Numbered from the stretch's first letter, positions 1 through 11,540 are shown. The stretch is DNA of 64,000 nt from Oceanobacter sp045430275 (GCA_045430275.1 JAILXU010000013.1:57724-121723), one strand, 5' to 3'. The notes: a model not told the origin generated them from the sequence alone. Numbers and translations are program-made.

Positions 1-794
1 ATCGGACGGCTGTAGTGGTATCCGCTTTCAGGAGTAGTCGAATCGTTCTGGAAGAAACGCCCCTTGGGATCAATCATCAGGTAAGACGCCCGCATATCGC
101 TGTTATCTTCGGCAAACATAATGTCGACATACTGTTCATGACGATGAACAAAGTGTGTGTATTCCTGATCAGTCACCGCCAGATCGTTGGTGGTCACAGG
201 CAACATACGCAATACCTTCCACTTGTCAGGTTTCAGGGTATCCAGAAGATCCGTGAAGTCCTCATGATGGTTATGCCGGTTGACCACGGTATTCATCTTG
301 AACTGTATTTGCGGAAACAAACTGCGAACTTCAGACAACATCGAAGCCAGTGCATCAATATTCAGAATGAGACCATTGCGGTCACTACGGCCAATCAAGC
401 GATTGCTGTTGTTATTAGCTGAATCCAGACTGATTCCCAGAACACTCAAGTAGGGTGCCATTGCCATCAAGCGTTCGCGAGTTAACAACGAGGCATTGGT
501 GATAATCGACGTTTCCATACCCAGCAGGCTAGCGTATTCGATTAGCTGCTGGAGCTTGTCCGGATAGAGCAAAGGCTCGCCACCTGCAAAGTTCAGTCTC
601 ATGGGTGAACTGACACTGCCCAGCGTTGATTTCAGTTGGCTTACTTCTTCCAGTAGATCAAATCCCTTCTGAAAATCATGAAATAGCTCTTTACCATCTG
701 ACTTTTGCCAGGCTGCATAACAATAACGGCAGCCATAGTTACAGGCTTCGGTGATGTGGTAGTTAATGACCAACGTCAATATTTCATATGACAT
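1..794 (-). CDS. Prokaryotic viperin (pVip), radical SAM antiviral nucleotide dehydratase, 3' end outside window
   Basis: 264 codons are visible from ATG at 794; the C-terminus lies beyond base 1. I translated the whole stretch by hand and found no stop. The radical SAM cluster motif CNYGCRYC is at residues 18-25 (Cys18, 22, 25), preceded by NYH as in animal viperin. A GGEP SAM-binding motif is at 71-74, LIGR near 133, KMNTVVNR at 166-173, DKWKV at 190-194 and a SYLMIDPKGRFF block at about 237-248. The order and spacing of these blocks follow human viperin (RSAD2), so this is a specific family match and not a general radical SAM call. Known role of the family: conversion of CTP, UTP or GTP to 3'-deoxy-3',4'-didehydro nucleotides that stop phage RNA synthesis. 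No clear Shine-Dalgarno precedes the ATG. Its upstream neighbours are an unknown gene and an hsdR-like gene, which fits a defence island. Any nucleotide kinase partner would be outside the window. Confidence 0.92.
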   Translation of the reverse strand, partial: MSYEILTLVINYHITEACNYGCRYCYAAWQKSDGKELFHDFQKGFDLLEEVSQLKSTLGSVSSPMRLNFAGGEPLLYPDKLQQLIEYASLLGMETSIITNASLLTRERLMAMAPYLSVLGISLDSANNNSNRLIGRSDRNGLILNIDALASMLSEVRSLFPQIQFKMNTVVNRHNHHEDFTDLLDTLKPDKWKVLRMLPVTTNDLAVTDQEYTHFVHRHEQYVDIMFAEDNSDMRASYLMIDPKGRFFQNDSTTPESGYHYSRP

Positions 795-950
795 ATTTAT
801 AAGCCAGCAAAAAAGAAAAAAGACAAAATTACTCAAAAATAGATCACCGAATAAAAATCCAGTTAAAACAGAACATGAAACAATACAAAAACACACCCAA
901 CGATAGAGATCAGCATGTGATAAAAAAACTATTACCTACAAATGCAATAA

Positions 951-1050
951 CATTAACTCAATGTTGATTACGGACAGGCCACTTGTAAAAACTGCCCTGT
1001 TTGGGCTGGTTCTCGTCCTTGCTGGAAGCAGGAACAAGATTAAGTTAATG
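951..1050 (-). other. 100-nt GC-rich folded element in the gap upstream of the viperin gene
   Basis: The 274-base gap 795-1068 is AT-rich except for a block of about 80 bases. Its outer arms, 951-962 and 1039-1050, are complementary over 12 bp; the one mismatch becomes a G-U pair in minus-strand RNA. Inside are two hairpins: 1012-1038 (11 bp with one mismatch, 5-nt loop) and 974-1000 (6 of 7 bp, 13-nt loop). Minus-strand RNA would therefore form a three-way junction. It could be a leader element of the viperin gene, a small RNA, or a small mobile palindrome. No T-run follows, so a plain terminator is unlikely. I see no gene in the rest of the gap. Confidence 0.5.
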
Positions 1051-1068
1051 ACATTTCCTACAAGTGAA

Positions 1069-1998
1069 TCATTCTCTAAAATTCAAATCATACATACTTT
1101 CAGGGATAGAAATCCCATCAAAATCCACTTTCATATACCAAGACAAAATTGACACTTTATAAGCAACAATAATTAATTGACAGCAATCCTCATCAGTGAG
1201 TAAACCCATATCGCCCAGATTGGATATAATCCCTAATAAAGGGACTCTCATACCAACTTTTTCTTTTCCTTTATTTATATCTTCATTTGTCCAGCGATAC
1301 CATTTTTTACTGGCGGAGTCTTCTAAATTACTTCCCATCGATTTATGATATAAATCAGCTTTATTAATATTCAACTTTTCAGAAAGACTTTCGCCAACAT
1401 ATTCCATAAAACATTTTTTCTGACGGAGTTTCCATTGATCACTACCTATTGGCTCTCCTTTATGTGGTTGATTCTCAGAACAGATATTTTTCAGTATAGC
1501 AACCAGCCGTCCCTCATCATATGTTCTTGAATTTATGACAGCCAAAACAACTGCCATAATTTGAAACTCATAAACATCTACACTCATCCTATAAAAAACT
1601 GAATATTTGTCTAAAAAATCAAAATTCAAGCTACCTCTCATACGTTCAAACAACGCACTAAATCCGGTAATTTCAAAATCTCGACATATTTCAGCAAGCT
1701 CGCCAAAATTTTTTCTAACTTCATGTTCATCCGAAATCTGACCTAAGCTAAAAAACCTTGCTGAAACATTAATTTCTTGATCACGAGTAACAGAGCCAGA
1801 TTTATAAATATATTTTCTAACAGCCTTATTAATCTTATCTTTTGAATCCCAACTGCTGACCGTTTTAGGATCAACTCCAAATAACTCCGACAATATATTT
1901 TTCCTACCGACCTTATCATCCATCAATAAAAAAAACGTAGTTGAATAGACGGTCAGCCAAGCTTTTCGCCAAAAAACAAGTTCAAGATCAGTCTTCAT
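1069..1998 (-). CDS. Unknown 309-aa protein in defence island, AT-rich gene
   Basis: I do not recognise the family. The start at 1998 has a strong Shine-Dalgarno (AGGAGGGG) a few bases before the ATG. The protein is soluble-looking with no signal peptide. The N-terminal 60 residues contain a stretch around DPKTVSSWDSKDKINKAV that could be a small helix-turn-helix. The middle holds a hydrophobic helix near VYEFQIMAVVLAVINS, and the last third is rich in W, K and G and includes KKWYRWTNEDINKG. Base composition is clearly more AT-rich than the neighbouring core genes, and AAA, ATA and TTA codons are frequent, which suggests recent transfer. It follows hsdR by 73 bp and precedes the viperin gene by 274 bp on the same strand, so co-transcription with hsdR is likely. 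A regulator or accessory role in defence is inference only. Confidence 0.75.
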   Translation of the reverse strand: MKTDLELVFWRKAWLTVYSTTFFLLMDDKVGRKNILSELFGVDPKTVSSWDSKDKINKAVRKYIYKSGSVTRDQEINVSARFFSLGQISDEHEVRKNFGELAEICRDFEITGFSALFERMRGSLNFDFLDKYSVFYRMSVDVYEFQIMAVVLAVINSRTYDEGRLVAILKNICSENQPHKGEPIGSDQWKLRQKKCFMEYVGESLSEKLNINKADLYHKSMGSNLEDSASKKWYRWTNEDINKGKEKVGMRVPLLGIISNLGDMGLLTDEDCCQLIIVAYKVSILSWYMKVDFDGISIPESMYDLNFRE

Positions 1999-2071
1999 GC
2001 ATCCCCTCCTCTATAGTCATCCATTATTGGAGTAACTGCGTACATCGAACAGGGACAAATAAAGGAAATTT

Positions 2072-5000
2072 TCACCCAACCCCCGGCCACACCGCTTCAC
2101 CCAGTTCTTCCAACACTTGTTCCAGTTTGCCGCCAAGTACTTTATCGAGCTGCTTCGCACCGCCCTTGTCGTCAAAGCGTTGATTCACGAATTGTTGGTC
2201 GATGATGACTTCGTGTACCAGTTGTTTGGATAGGCGTTCGAGCCATTTACGTTGGGCGGGTGTCCAGTTGTGAAGGCTGTAGATGTTTTGCATGGCGTCT
2301 TGCACCCGTTGTTCGAAGGGTTTGAGTGCTTCGCCCAGTGCGGCGCGGCGAATATGGCCGATGATGCTGGCGGCGATGTCCTGATTAGTTTGGTTACGCC
2401 AGGCGGCTTGCAGGTTGGCTTCGGTGTATCCGGCGTTGTCGAGCAGAATGCGGATATCTTTGAGCTGCGCTCGGGTGAGGTCGCGGGGTTTGTTGACCAC
2501 CACGGCTAAAGCAGCGGATTGGTTGATTTGGGTGTTGATAAAGTCGCTGAAGCTGTCGAGGTAATCCTGCGGGCGCTGGTTGTTGCCGTAACTTTGCTCA
2601 CGCTCAAGGATTTCATCATGGTGCTCAGAAATCACCGGCATGTGTCGGCTTCCGACTAATAACCGAACTTGTCCGAGTTGGCCGATAAGATTCTGATGCT
2701 GGTTGAGAAATGCCGCTGCTTGTTCCGGCCCAGACTGACGTAAGTGGCTGTGCAGGTGTTTGGGCTCAACTCCCCAGAGTTCGTGCAGCTCCTGGAGTTT
2801 TTGCTTCAGTTCACGCCCGCCGGTTTTTTCCGATGTTTGGTCGGCTTGCTGCTCCGCTTGTTGAGTGGCTTTGCGCAATACCTGCATCACTTTTTGGCTG
2901 AGCTGATCCAGCACCACATCGGCCTGATTTTGCCCTGACTTCTCACCCGGTGCGTTGAGTGCCAACTTGCGTTTGTTGGGATCAGCCAGTTCATCGACCA
3001 GTTGTTCAATCGTGATGTTCGGGTCTTTCACCAGCGGCTTCATGGTATTGACGTTTTCCAGCGCAGCGTAGATATCGACCGGGTCGTAGATGCGGAATAC
3101 GGTTTTGCCGATGTCATCACAACGGCGGGTGGCGCGTCCGACCATTTGTTCGTACAGAATCCGTGAGCGCACCCGGCGCATAAACACCAGATTGCAGATT
3201 TTCGGTACATCGATGCCGGTGGTCAGCAGATCCACCGTGATGGCAATACTGGGAGATCGTTCGTTTTTGTAGCGTCGAATCAGTTGTTCGACTTTGTCAC
3301 TCTGGCCGGTGATTTTGGCTACGGCGGCCTGATTGTATTCATCGCCGTAGAGGTCTTTAAATGCTTGGTCTAACAGTCGCTTCACCGTGTCGGCGTGCAG
3401 ATCGGTGGCGCAGAAGATCATGGTCTTTTCGTCACCAGTTGGATCAAGTTCCTGTACCAACTGTTCACAAATCACGCGGTTGAAATTTTCGTTGATCACC
3501 CGGCGGTTAAAGGCGTCCACATCAAAACTGAGTTCGTCTTCCAGCTCACTGGTTTCTACTTCGCCGGTTCGGGTGTTAACAGTGTCAACGCTGTCGCCTT
3601 TTTCAAACTGGATGCCATTTTGGGTCAGCAGCGTCTGGTAACGAATGGGTGGCTCGTGGTCGATCAGCCAGTCATCGGCGACGGCTTCCCGATAGGAATA
3701 GGTGTACACCGGGCGGCCAAATATCTCGCTGGTGTGTTTGGCGGGTGTCGCGGTGAGACCAATGTTGACGGCATCGAAGTAGTCCAGCACCCGGCGGTAG
3801 CTGGACAGATATTGGCTGGCATCACGAGTAGCGAGTTCGCCTTCGGTCATGTCCTGATCCAGCGTGTAACCCCGGTGGGCTTCGTCGATGATGATGCAGT
3901 CAAAACGGTCGAGGGGCGGCGGATTGTCACTGGCAAAAATGCGTTTGACCATCGCCTGCACAGTAGCGACCTGAACGCGGGTTTCGGCCTCGGTTTGCAT
4001 GTCGCCCAGCTCGGCGACGTTGTAGATTTTGCCAAGGGTGTGGTTTTGCTCCAGCGGCGCTTCGTTAAAGGCGTCCAGTGCTTGTTGGCCCAATGCGGTT
4101 CGGTCCACCAGAAACAGGATGCGCTTGAAGCGCTCGGCCTTCAGAAAACGATACATCAAACCAATGATGGTGCGGGTTTTACCGGTGCCGGTGGCCATGG
4201 CCAACAGGGCTTCGGTCTGACCGCGAGCCAGCGCCCGTTCCACTTCGATAATCGCCTGTTGCTGATAGCCTCGCAGCTTCAAATAACCAAAGGGCTCTTT
4301 ATCTAACGCCTGCTCCGCCAGTTGTTGGCTGCGCTTGAGTTTGTCTTGCAGGCCTTCCGGGGTGTGGAAACCGGGCTGGGCATGTTTGAGGTTGGCAGGG
4401 CTGCGAACATCCCGAAACCAGGTGCCGGACTGCTCCGCCAATTGCTTCACATAAGGGCGGCCATTGCAGGCATACACAAAGGGGACTTTGTAATGCCCTT
4501 CCTGATCATCCGGCCAGGCAATGGTCATGCCTGCCAGTTCCCACGCGGGTTGCATCTCCGGTGTGAAGGTCAGGCCCAGACTGTAACGCTCGGCTTGCGA
4601 GATTGCTCCCGCCACGTTTTTGGTTTCTCGCTTGGCTTCCACCACCGCCATCGGTGTGAGTCCGATAAACAGCACATAGTCTGCTCGTCCTCTGTGCCGC
4701 TGGCTGCCCATTAACGTGTTGGCTGGCCATTCGGCGATGGCGAGGTTCTGACTTTTTTGCGGGCGAGCACCTTTGCGGTAATCCAGTGTTTGGGAATCCG
4801 CTTGCCAACCGGCGTCCTGAAGTTGCTGGTCGATCAGGATGCGGGTCAGTTCTTCGGTCAGCTCGATTTGTTCCGCAGCGGCTCGGGTTTGCTGGCGAAT
4901 CTGACTGCGTTGTTGACTCAGGCTGGCACTGTCTTGTTGGGCTAGCTGCTGTTGCAGTTCGGCAATTTTGGCTTCGTAGGCTTGTTCTTGCTGCTGAAGC

Positions 5001-5632
5001 TTGGCCTCGCTGGTTTGAGCCTGCTCTGCCAATGCCCGCGACTCTTCGTCCATCGCCAATGCCAAGGACTCGTATTCGGCTTTTTCTTGCTCAATGAGTT
5101 GGTTGAGTTGCTGATTGCTCTCAAGCTGTTCATTGGCGTTTTCCAGCTCGGTTTTCAGTCTGGCAATGTCATTGTGCAGTTGGCGCAGCGATTCACTGGG
5201 GTCTTTGGGCGGGATAAAGGGGCCGGGCTTGAAGGGTTTGGTGCTTTTACCGAATGAACGATGAAACCAGATCGCCAGATCTCGGGCGACGACCAGCCCT
5301 TTGATGGCTTCTTTGTGCTGGGTTCTGAATTGGTGTGTGGCTTTGTTGCCTTCAATGCGCAGGGTGTGGAACAGGTCTTTGACGACAGGTTCGAGACGCA
5401 ATTCCCGCTGCAGGCGATAGAGCAGATCAGACTGTGAGGTTTGGGCGTCCCAGTCCACTCCGGCCACCACAGCCAAATGCTGTGCCAGGGCTTCACCGAG
5501 CTGGCGCAGTTTGATCAGTGTGGTATTGGGATCACTGGCGAAAGCACGTTCAGCAGCGCTGGCCAGTTCAACGAAGAGTGGATCGTGTTCTGCGAGAAAA
5601 TCAAAGTTACTGCTGACGCGACTGGATTTCAC
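2072..5632 (-). CDS. hsdR: Type I restriction enzyme R subunit (HsdR-like), DUF4145-like N-terminus, no HsdM/HsdS in window
   Basis: 1186 aa. Domains in order: a DUF4145-like helical region (about 15-125); a long Gln/Glu-rich coiled coil (about 145-265); an HSDR_N-type nuclease core of the PD-(D/E)xK kind with Asp318 and E332-A-K334; and a superfamily 2 helicase with Walker A TGTGKT at 481-486, DEAH at 583-586, a GLTATP motif, and a C-terminal helicase lobe with QMVGRATR. An EcoEI-type C-terminal region follows to about 1186. The family cuts DNA after ATP-driven translocation when paired with methylase and specificity subunits. Neither hsdM nor hsdS is adjacent: upstream is an oppositely oriented small gene and downstream an unknown gene and viperin. 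Either the partners lie elsewhere or this is a stand-alone nuclease-helicase. All catalytic motifs look intact. Confidence 0.88.
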   Translation of the reverse strand: MKSSRVSSNFDFLAEHDPLFVELASAAERAFASDPNTTLIKLRQLGEALAQHLAVVAGVDWDAQTSQSDLLYRLQRELRLEPVVKDLFHTLRIEGNKATHQFRTQHKEAIKGLVVARDLAIWFHRSFGKSTKPFKPGPFIPPKDPSESLRQLHNDIARLKTELENANEQLESNQQLNQLIEQEKAEYESLALAMDEESRALAEQAQTSEAKLQQQEQAYEAKIAELQQQLAQQDSASLSQQRSQIRQQTRAAAEQIELTEELTRILIDQQLQDAGWQADSQTLDYRKGARPQKSQNLAIAEWPANTLMGSQRHRGRADYVLFIGLTPMAVVEAKRETKNVAGAISQAERYSLGLTFTPEMQPAWELAGMTIAWPDDQEGHYKVPFVYACNGRPYVKQLAEQSGTWFRDVRSPANLKHAQPGFHTPEGLQDKLKRSQQLAEQALDKEPFGYLKLRGYQQQAIIEVERALARGQTEALLAMATGTGKTRTIIGLMYRFLKAERFKRILFLVDRTALGQQALDAFNEAPLEQNHTLGKIYNVAELGDMQTEAETRVQVATVQAMVKRIFASDNPPPLDRFDCIIIDEAHRGYTLDQDMTEGELATRDASQYLSSYRRVLDYFDAVNIGLTATPAKHTSEIFGRPVYTYSYREAVADDWLIDHEPPIRYQTLLTQNGIQFEKGDSVDTVNTRTGEVETSELEDELSFDVDAFNRRVINENFNRVICEQLVQELDPTGDEKTMIFCATDLHADTVKRLLDQAFKDLYGDEYNQAAVAKITGQSDKVEQLIRRYKNERSPSIAITVDLLTTGIDVPKICNLVFMRRVRSRILYEQMVGRATRRCDDIGKTVFRIYDPVDIYAALENVNTMKPLVKDPNITIEQLVDELADPNKRKLALNAPGEKSGQNQADVVLDQLSQKVMQVLRKATQQAEQQADQTSEKTGGRELKQKLQELHELWGVEPKHLHSHLRQSGPEQAAAFLNQHQNLIGQLGQVRLLVGSRHMPVISEHHDEILEREQSYGNNQRPQDYLDSFSDFINTQINQSAALAVVVNKPRDLTRAQLKDIRILLDNAGYTEANLQAAWRNQTNQDIAASIIGHIRRAALGEALKPFEQRVQDAMQNIYSLHNWTPAQRKWLERLSKQLVHEVIIDQQFVNQRFDDKGGAKQLDKVLGGKLEQVLEELGEAVWPGVG

Positions 5633-5730
5633 AACCTGCTCCCTGTCTGATCAATACTTATGGGCGTTACTTTACTCAGGTTCTTATTCGATTGGTATAT
5701 ATACGACAAAGAAACACACAGTAGCCGTTG

Positions 5731-5758
5731 CGTTCCCACGCGGGAGCATGGGAACGAG
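5731..5758. repeat. REP-like palindromic repeat, copy 1
   Basis: The unit CGTTCCCACG...CATGGGAACGAG is an imperfect palindrome of 28 bp. Repeats of this GTTCCCACGC/GTGGGAACG type are scattered between genes in many gammaproteobacteria. It lies in the 239-base gap between the hsdR start and the gene at 5872, where I see no other feature except copy 2. Confidence 0.7.
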
Positions 5759-5787
5759 TCTTTTGCAGTTTGAGGTTCTATGCCAAA

Positions 5788-5814
5788 GTTCCCACGCAGG
5801 GGCATGGAAACGAG
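5788..5814. repeat. REP-like palindromic repeat, copy 2
   Basis: Same orientation as copy 1 with start points 57 bp apart, and partly decayed: the right arm reads CATGGAAACGAG, which weakens the palindrome. The pair sits at the border between the defence genes and core genome. Confidence 0.65.
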
Positions 5815-5871
5815 GCTGAATATGAGCGCAAGAATACCTGCAGTTTGTATGGCCTCAGGCTATGATAAAGG

Positions 5872-6423
5872 ATGACTTCTGATATTCATCACAATGAACA
5901 GGGCAAGACCCTGAGCCGTTCTGACACTGAAAAACGTCGTCTCGAACATCAAGCCGCACGGGTATTTCTACGCTGTTACGAGGCGGAATTCGGTGTGCCG
6001 ATGCGCCATATCTGGCATAACGAACCGGCCAAGCCGGACACGTCCTGTTACTGTCAGAATGAACGCCTCGATCTGGAAATTGCGCATTTATACGCCAACG
6101 AATCTGAAGCCCAACTGGCATGTGGCCACGCCATCGAAAATCCACTGTGGCGGTATCTGAGTGATTTATCAGGGCTGGATCTCCAGCAACGTTTGAACAC
6201 AGCACTGACGCATCTGTTACGCAAAAAGGCGACTCGCCACTACCATTCCCAGCGGGTCTGGCTGGTGATTCGTAACGCCAGCCCGTTATGGCATCGCGGA
6301 GATATTCTTGAGGTGGTCGGACAGTTGCAACAGCAAGGGCTGGCACACCAGATGACGCATTTTGAACAAGTCTGGATTGTGCCGGATTTTGAAGGTCAGG
6401 AAGCGCTGGTGCGAGTGAAGTAA
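5872..6423 (+). CDS. Conserved-looking hypothetical protein, 183 aa
   Basis: Not recognised. The ATG at 5872 is preceded directly by AAAGG, which is closer than usual for a Shine-Dalgarno, so the exact start is uncertain. The protein is soluble, without signal peptide or membrane segments. Visible features are a charged N-terminus, a Cys pair in CYC near residue 59, a helical middle around RYLSDLSGLDLQQRLNTAL, and a beta-strand-like stretch RVWLVIRN followed by VWIVPDF. Codon use resembles the core genes. It is convergent with greA, with a terminator between them, and divergent from hsdR across the repeat pair. It could belong to the island or be ordinary chromosome. Confidence 0.7.
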   Translation: MTSDIHHNEQGKTLSRSDTEKRRLEHQAARVFLRCYEAEFGVPMRHIWHNEPAKPDTSCYCQNERLDLEIAHLYANESEAQLACGHAIENPLWRYLSDLSGLDLQQRLNTALTHLLRKKATRHYHSQRVWLVIRNASPLWHRGDILEVVGQLQQQGLAHQMTHFEQVWIVPDFEGQEALVRVK

Positions 6424-6442
6424 ATCCAGATGAGACACAAAC

Positions 6443-6470
6443 AAAAACAGCGCCCTATGGCGCTGTTTTT
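6443..6470. terminator. Bidirectional intrinsic terminator between the 5872 gene and greA
   Basis: Stem AAAAACAGCGCC / GGCGCTGTTTTT with a four-base loop and T-runs on both strands. It ends the gene at 5872 on plus and greA on minus. Confidence 0.9.
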
Positions 6471-6492
6471 ACTTTCGATCAAAAGTGAAGAA

Positions 6493-6969
6493 TCAGACGT
6501 GCTGAACTTCGTCGATTTCATATTCGACCATACCGCTTGGGATTTTGACCGGTACGATATCGCCTTCTTCCTTGCCGATCAGGGCGCGAGCAATCGGTGA
6601 GGAAATGGAGATGCGGTTGTTTTTGATATCCGCCTCATCTTCGCCCACGATCTTGTATTCCACTTCTTCATCAGTATCCACATTGATGATGCGCACCGTG
6701 GTGCCAAACAACACCTTGCCGCTGTGTGGAATGCTGATGATGTCAATCACCTGGGCATTGGACAGCTTGCCCTCGATGTCCTGGATACGACCTTCAATAA
6801 AGCCCTGCTGTTCACGCGCAGCGTGGTATTCAGCATTCTCTTTCAGGTCACCGTGCTCACGCGCTTCGGCAATGGATTCGATTACGGTTGGACGATCCAC
6901 GGTTTTCAGGCGTTGCAGTTCATCGCGCAGTGCCTGTTCACCTTCCAGAGTCATAGGAAACTTCTGCAT
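6493..6969 (-). CDS. greA: Transcription elongation factor GreA
   Basis: 158 aa, the usual GreA length. An N-terminal antiparallel coiled coil (about 1-75) begins MQKFPMTLEGEQALRDEL and contains the acidic tip typical of the family (DLKENAEYHAAREQQ, about 40-55). The C-terminal FKBP-like domain (about 80-158) includes the PIARALIGKEEGD block. GreA enters the RNA polymerase secondary channel and triggers cleavage of backtracked RNA. It lies 93 bp downstream of carB on the same strand, the order known from Pseudomonas and relatives, where yhbY, rlmE and ftsH usually follow. Here those genes are not next, which supports an insertion or rearrangement beyond this point. Confidence 0.97.
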   Translation of the reverse strand: MQKFPMTLEGEQALRDELQRLKTVDRPTVIESIAEAREHGDLKENAEYHAAREQQGFIEGRIQDIEGKLSNAQVIDIISIPHSGKVLFGTTVRIINVDTDEEVEYKIVGEDEADIKNNRISISSPIARALIGKEEGDIVPVKIPSGMVEYEIDEVQHV

Positions 6970-7061
6970 AGACTCAAACTCCTGTTGTCATAACGTCACA
7001 ACCGGCTGCCTGGAGAACAGACAACCGGTTGATGATTGGTAACGATTTAGCGTGTGTCGGA

Positions 7062-10283
<3,222 letters not shown>

Positions 10284-10298
10284 GGTTCAGTCCTGTCC

Positions 10299-11441
10299 TC
10301 AAGCGTTGGCTTTTTCAATCAGTTCAATGAAGTGGTCAAACAGCGGCGCGACGTCGCGCGGACCAGGACTGGCTTCCGGGTGTCCCTGGAAGCTGAAAGC
10401 CGGTTTGTCGGTACGAGCAATGCCCTGCAAAGTGCCATCGAACAGGGATTTGTGCGTTGCCTTGAGGTTGGCAGGCAGGGTTTCTTCATTCACCGCAAAA
10501 CCGTGGTTCTGGCTGGTGATCATGACCTTGCCGGTTTCCAGATCCTGCACCGGGTGGTTGGCACCGTGGTGGCCGTGGCTCATTTTCATGGTTTGAGCAC
10601 CGGATGCCAGCGCCAGCAACTGATGACCCAGACAGATACCAAAGACCGGAATATCGGTTTCCAGAATGTCCTGAATCGCCTTGATGGCGTAATCACATGG
10701 CTCTGGATCACCAGGGCCATTGGACAGGAAGATGCCGTCCGGATTCATGGCCAACACATCCGCCGCCGGAGTTTGAGCAGGAACAACCGTCAGCTCACAA
10801 CCACGCTCAGCCAACAAACGCAGGATATTGCGCTTCACACCGAAGTCATAGGCAACGACCTTGTACTTGGCATCGGTGAGTTCGCCGTAGCCTTCGCCTA
10901 ACGTCCAGTCAGTTTGAGTCCACTGATAGGATTCCGCCACAGTGACTTCTTTGGCCAGATCCATGCCTTTCAGACCTGGGAAAGCACGTGCCTGTTCCAG
11001 AGCGCTGGCCTGACTGGCCTCGCTCCAGGCATCACTACCGGCCAGCAAGCAACCGTTAAGAGAACCTTTTTCACGCAGAATGCGCGTCAGACGGCGGGTG
11101 TCGATGTCTGCGATGCCCAGAATATTCTGGCTGCGCAGGTAATCATCCAGTGCCTGTTCACTGCGGAAGTTGGATGCCAGCAGTGGCAGGTCACGAATCA
11201 CCAGACCCTTGGCGGCAATGCTGCCAGATTCCTCATCTTCACTATTGGTGCCATAGTTACCGATATGAGGGTAAGTCAAGGTGACAATCTGATTGGTATA
11301 AGAAGGGTCGGTCAGGATTTCCTGATAGCCGGTCATGGAAGTGTTGAAAACCACCTCCCCAACCGACACGCCCTCTGCACCAATACTGGTGCCTTTAAAC
11401 AGGCTGCCGTCTTCAAGAGCAAGAATGGCTGGTGTAGACAA
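10299..11441 (-). CDS. carA: Carbamoyl phosphate synthase small subunit, TTG start
   Basis: 380 aa from a TTG at 11441, preceded by GGGGA at a good distance. The protein then begins STPAILALEDGSLFKG, matching the CarA family start and length (382 aa in E. coli). Class I glutamine amidotransferase motifs are present: nucleophile Cys in GICLGHQLLA and the His/Glu pair in QGHPEASPGP. It supplies ammonia from glutamine to CarB. The frame stays open upstream to an ATG at 11573, so a 44-residue extension is possible on paper, but that stretch has no family counterpart and overlaps a terminator-like hairpin. See the promoter and attenuator entries for likely control by pyrimidines and arginine. Confidence 0.95.
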   Translation of the reverse strand: MSTPAILALEDGSLFKGTSIGAEGVSVGEVVFNTSMTGYQEILTDPSYTNQIVTLTYPHIGNYGTNSEDEESGSIAAKGLVIRDLPLLASNFRSEQALDDYLRSQNILGIADIDTRRLTRILREKGSLNGCLLAGSDAWSEASQASALEQARAFPGLKGMDLAKEVTVAESYQWTQTDWTLGEGYGELTDAKYKVVAYDFGVKRNILRLLAERGCELTVVPAQTPAADVLAMNPDGIFLSNGPGDPEPCDYAIKAIQDILETDIPVFGICLGHQLLALASGAQTMKMSHGHHGANHPVQDLETGKVMITSQNHGFAVNEETLPANLKATHKSLFDGTLQGIARTDKPAFSFQGHPEASPGPRDVAPLFDHFIELIEKANA

Positions 11442-11501
11442 ATCTGTATCCCCGAGCAAAGAAAAACAGGCGGACAGGTACTGGCCAGTACCCATGCGTA
11501 A

Positions 11502-11540
11502 AAAAGCGGCATGGTCTCTCTGGAGTACCATCCCGCTTTT
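11502..11540 (-). promoter_or_regulatory. Attenuator-like terminator hairpin in the carA leader
   Basis: On the minus strand the arms 11527-11540 and 11502-11515 pair over 14 bp with one G-G mismatch, followed by TTTTTTA. It lies inside the leader, 60 bp upstream of the carA start, so termination here would cut carAB expression. An ATG at 11573 with GAGG in front opens a reading frame through the hairpin, so translation-coupled attenuation is a plausible mechanism (inference). Confidence 0.65.

Noticed and set aside
951..1050. Integron attC site or retron msr-msd
   Set aside because: Arms CATTAACT/AGTTAATG do not fit the RYYYAAC/GTTRRRY core, and no integrase or reverse transcriptase gene is present.
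3395..4306. A 303-codon open frame opposite hsdR
   Set aside because: Overlaps fully with the helicase domain of hsdR and shows no domain of its own.
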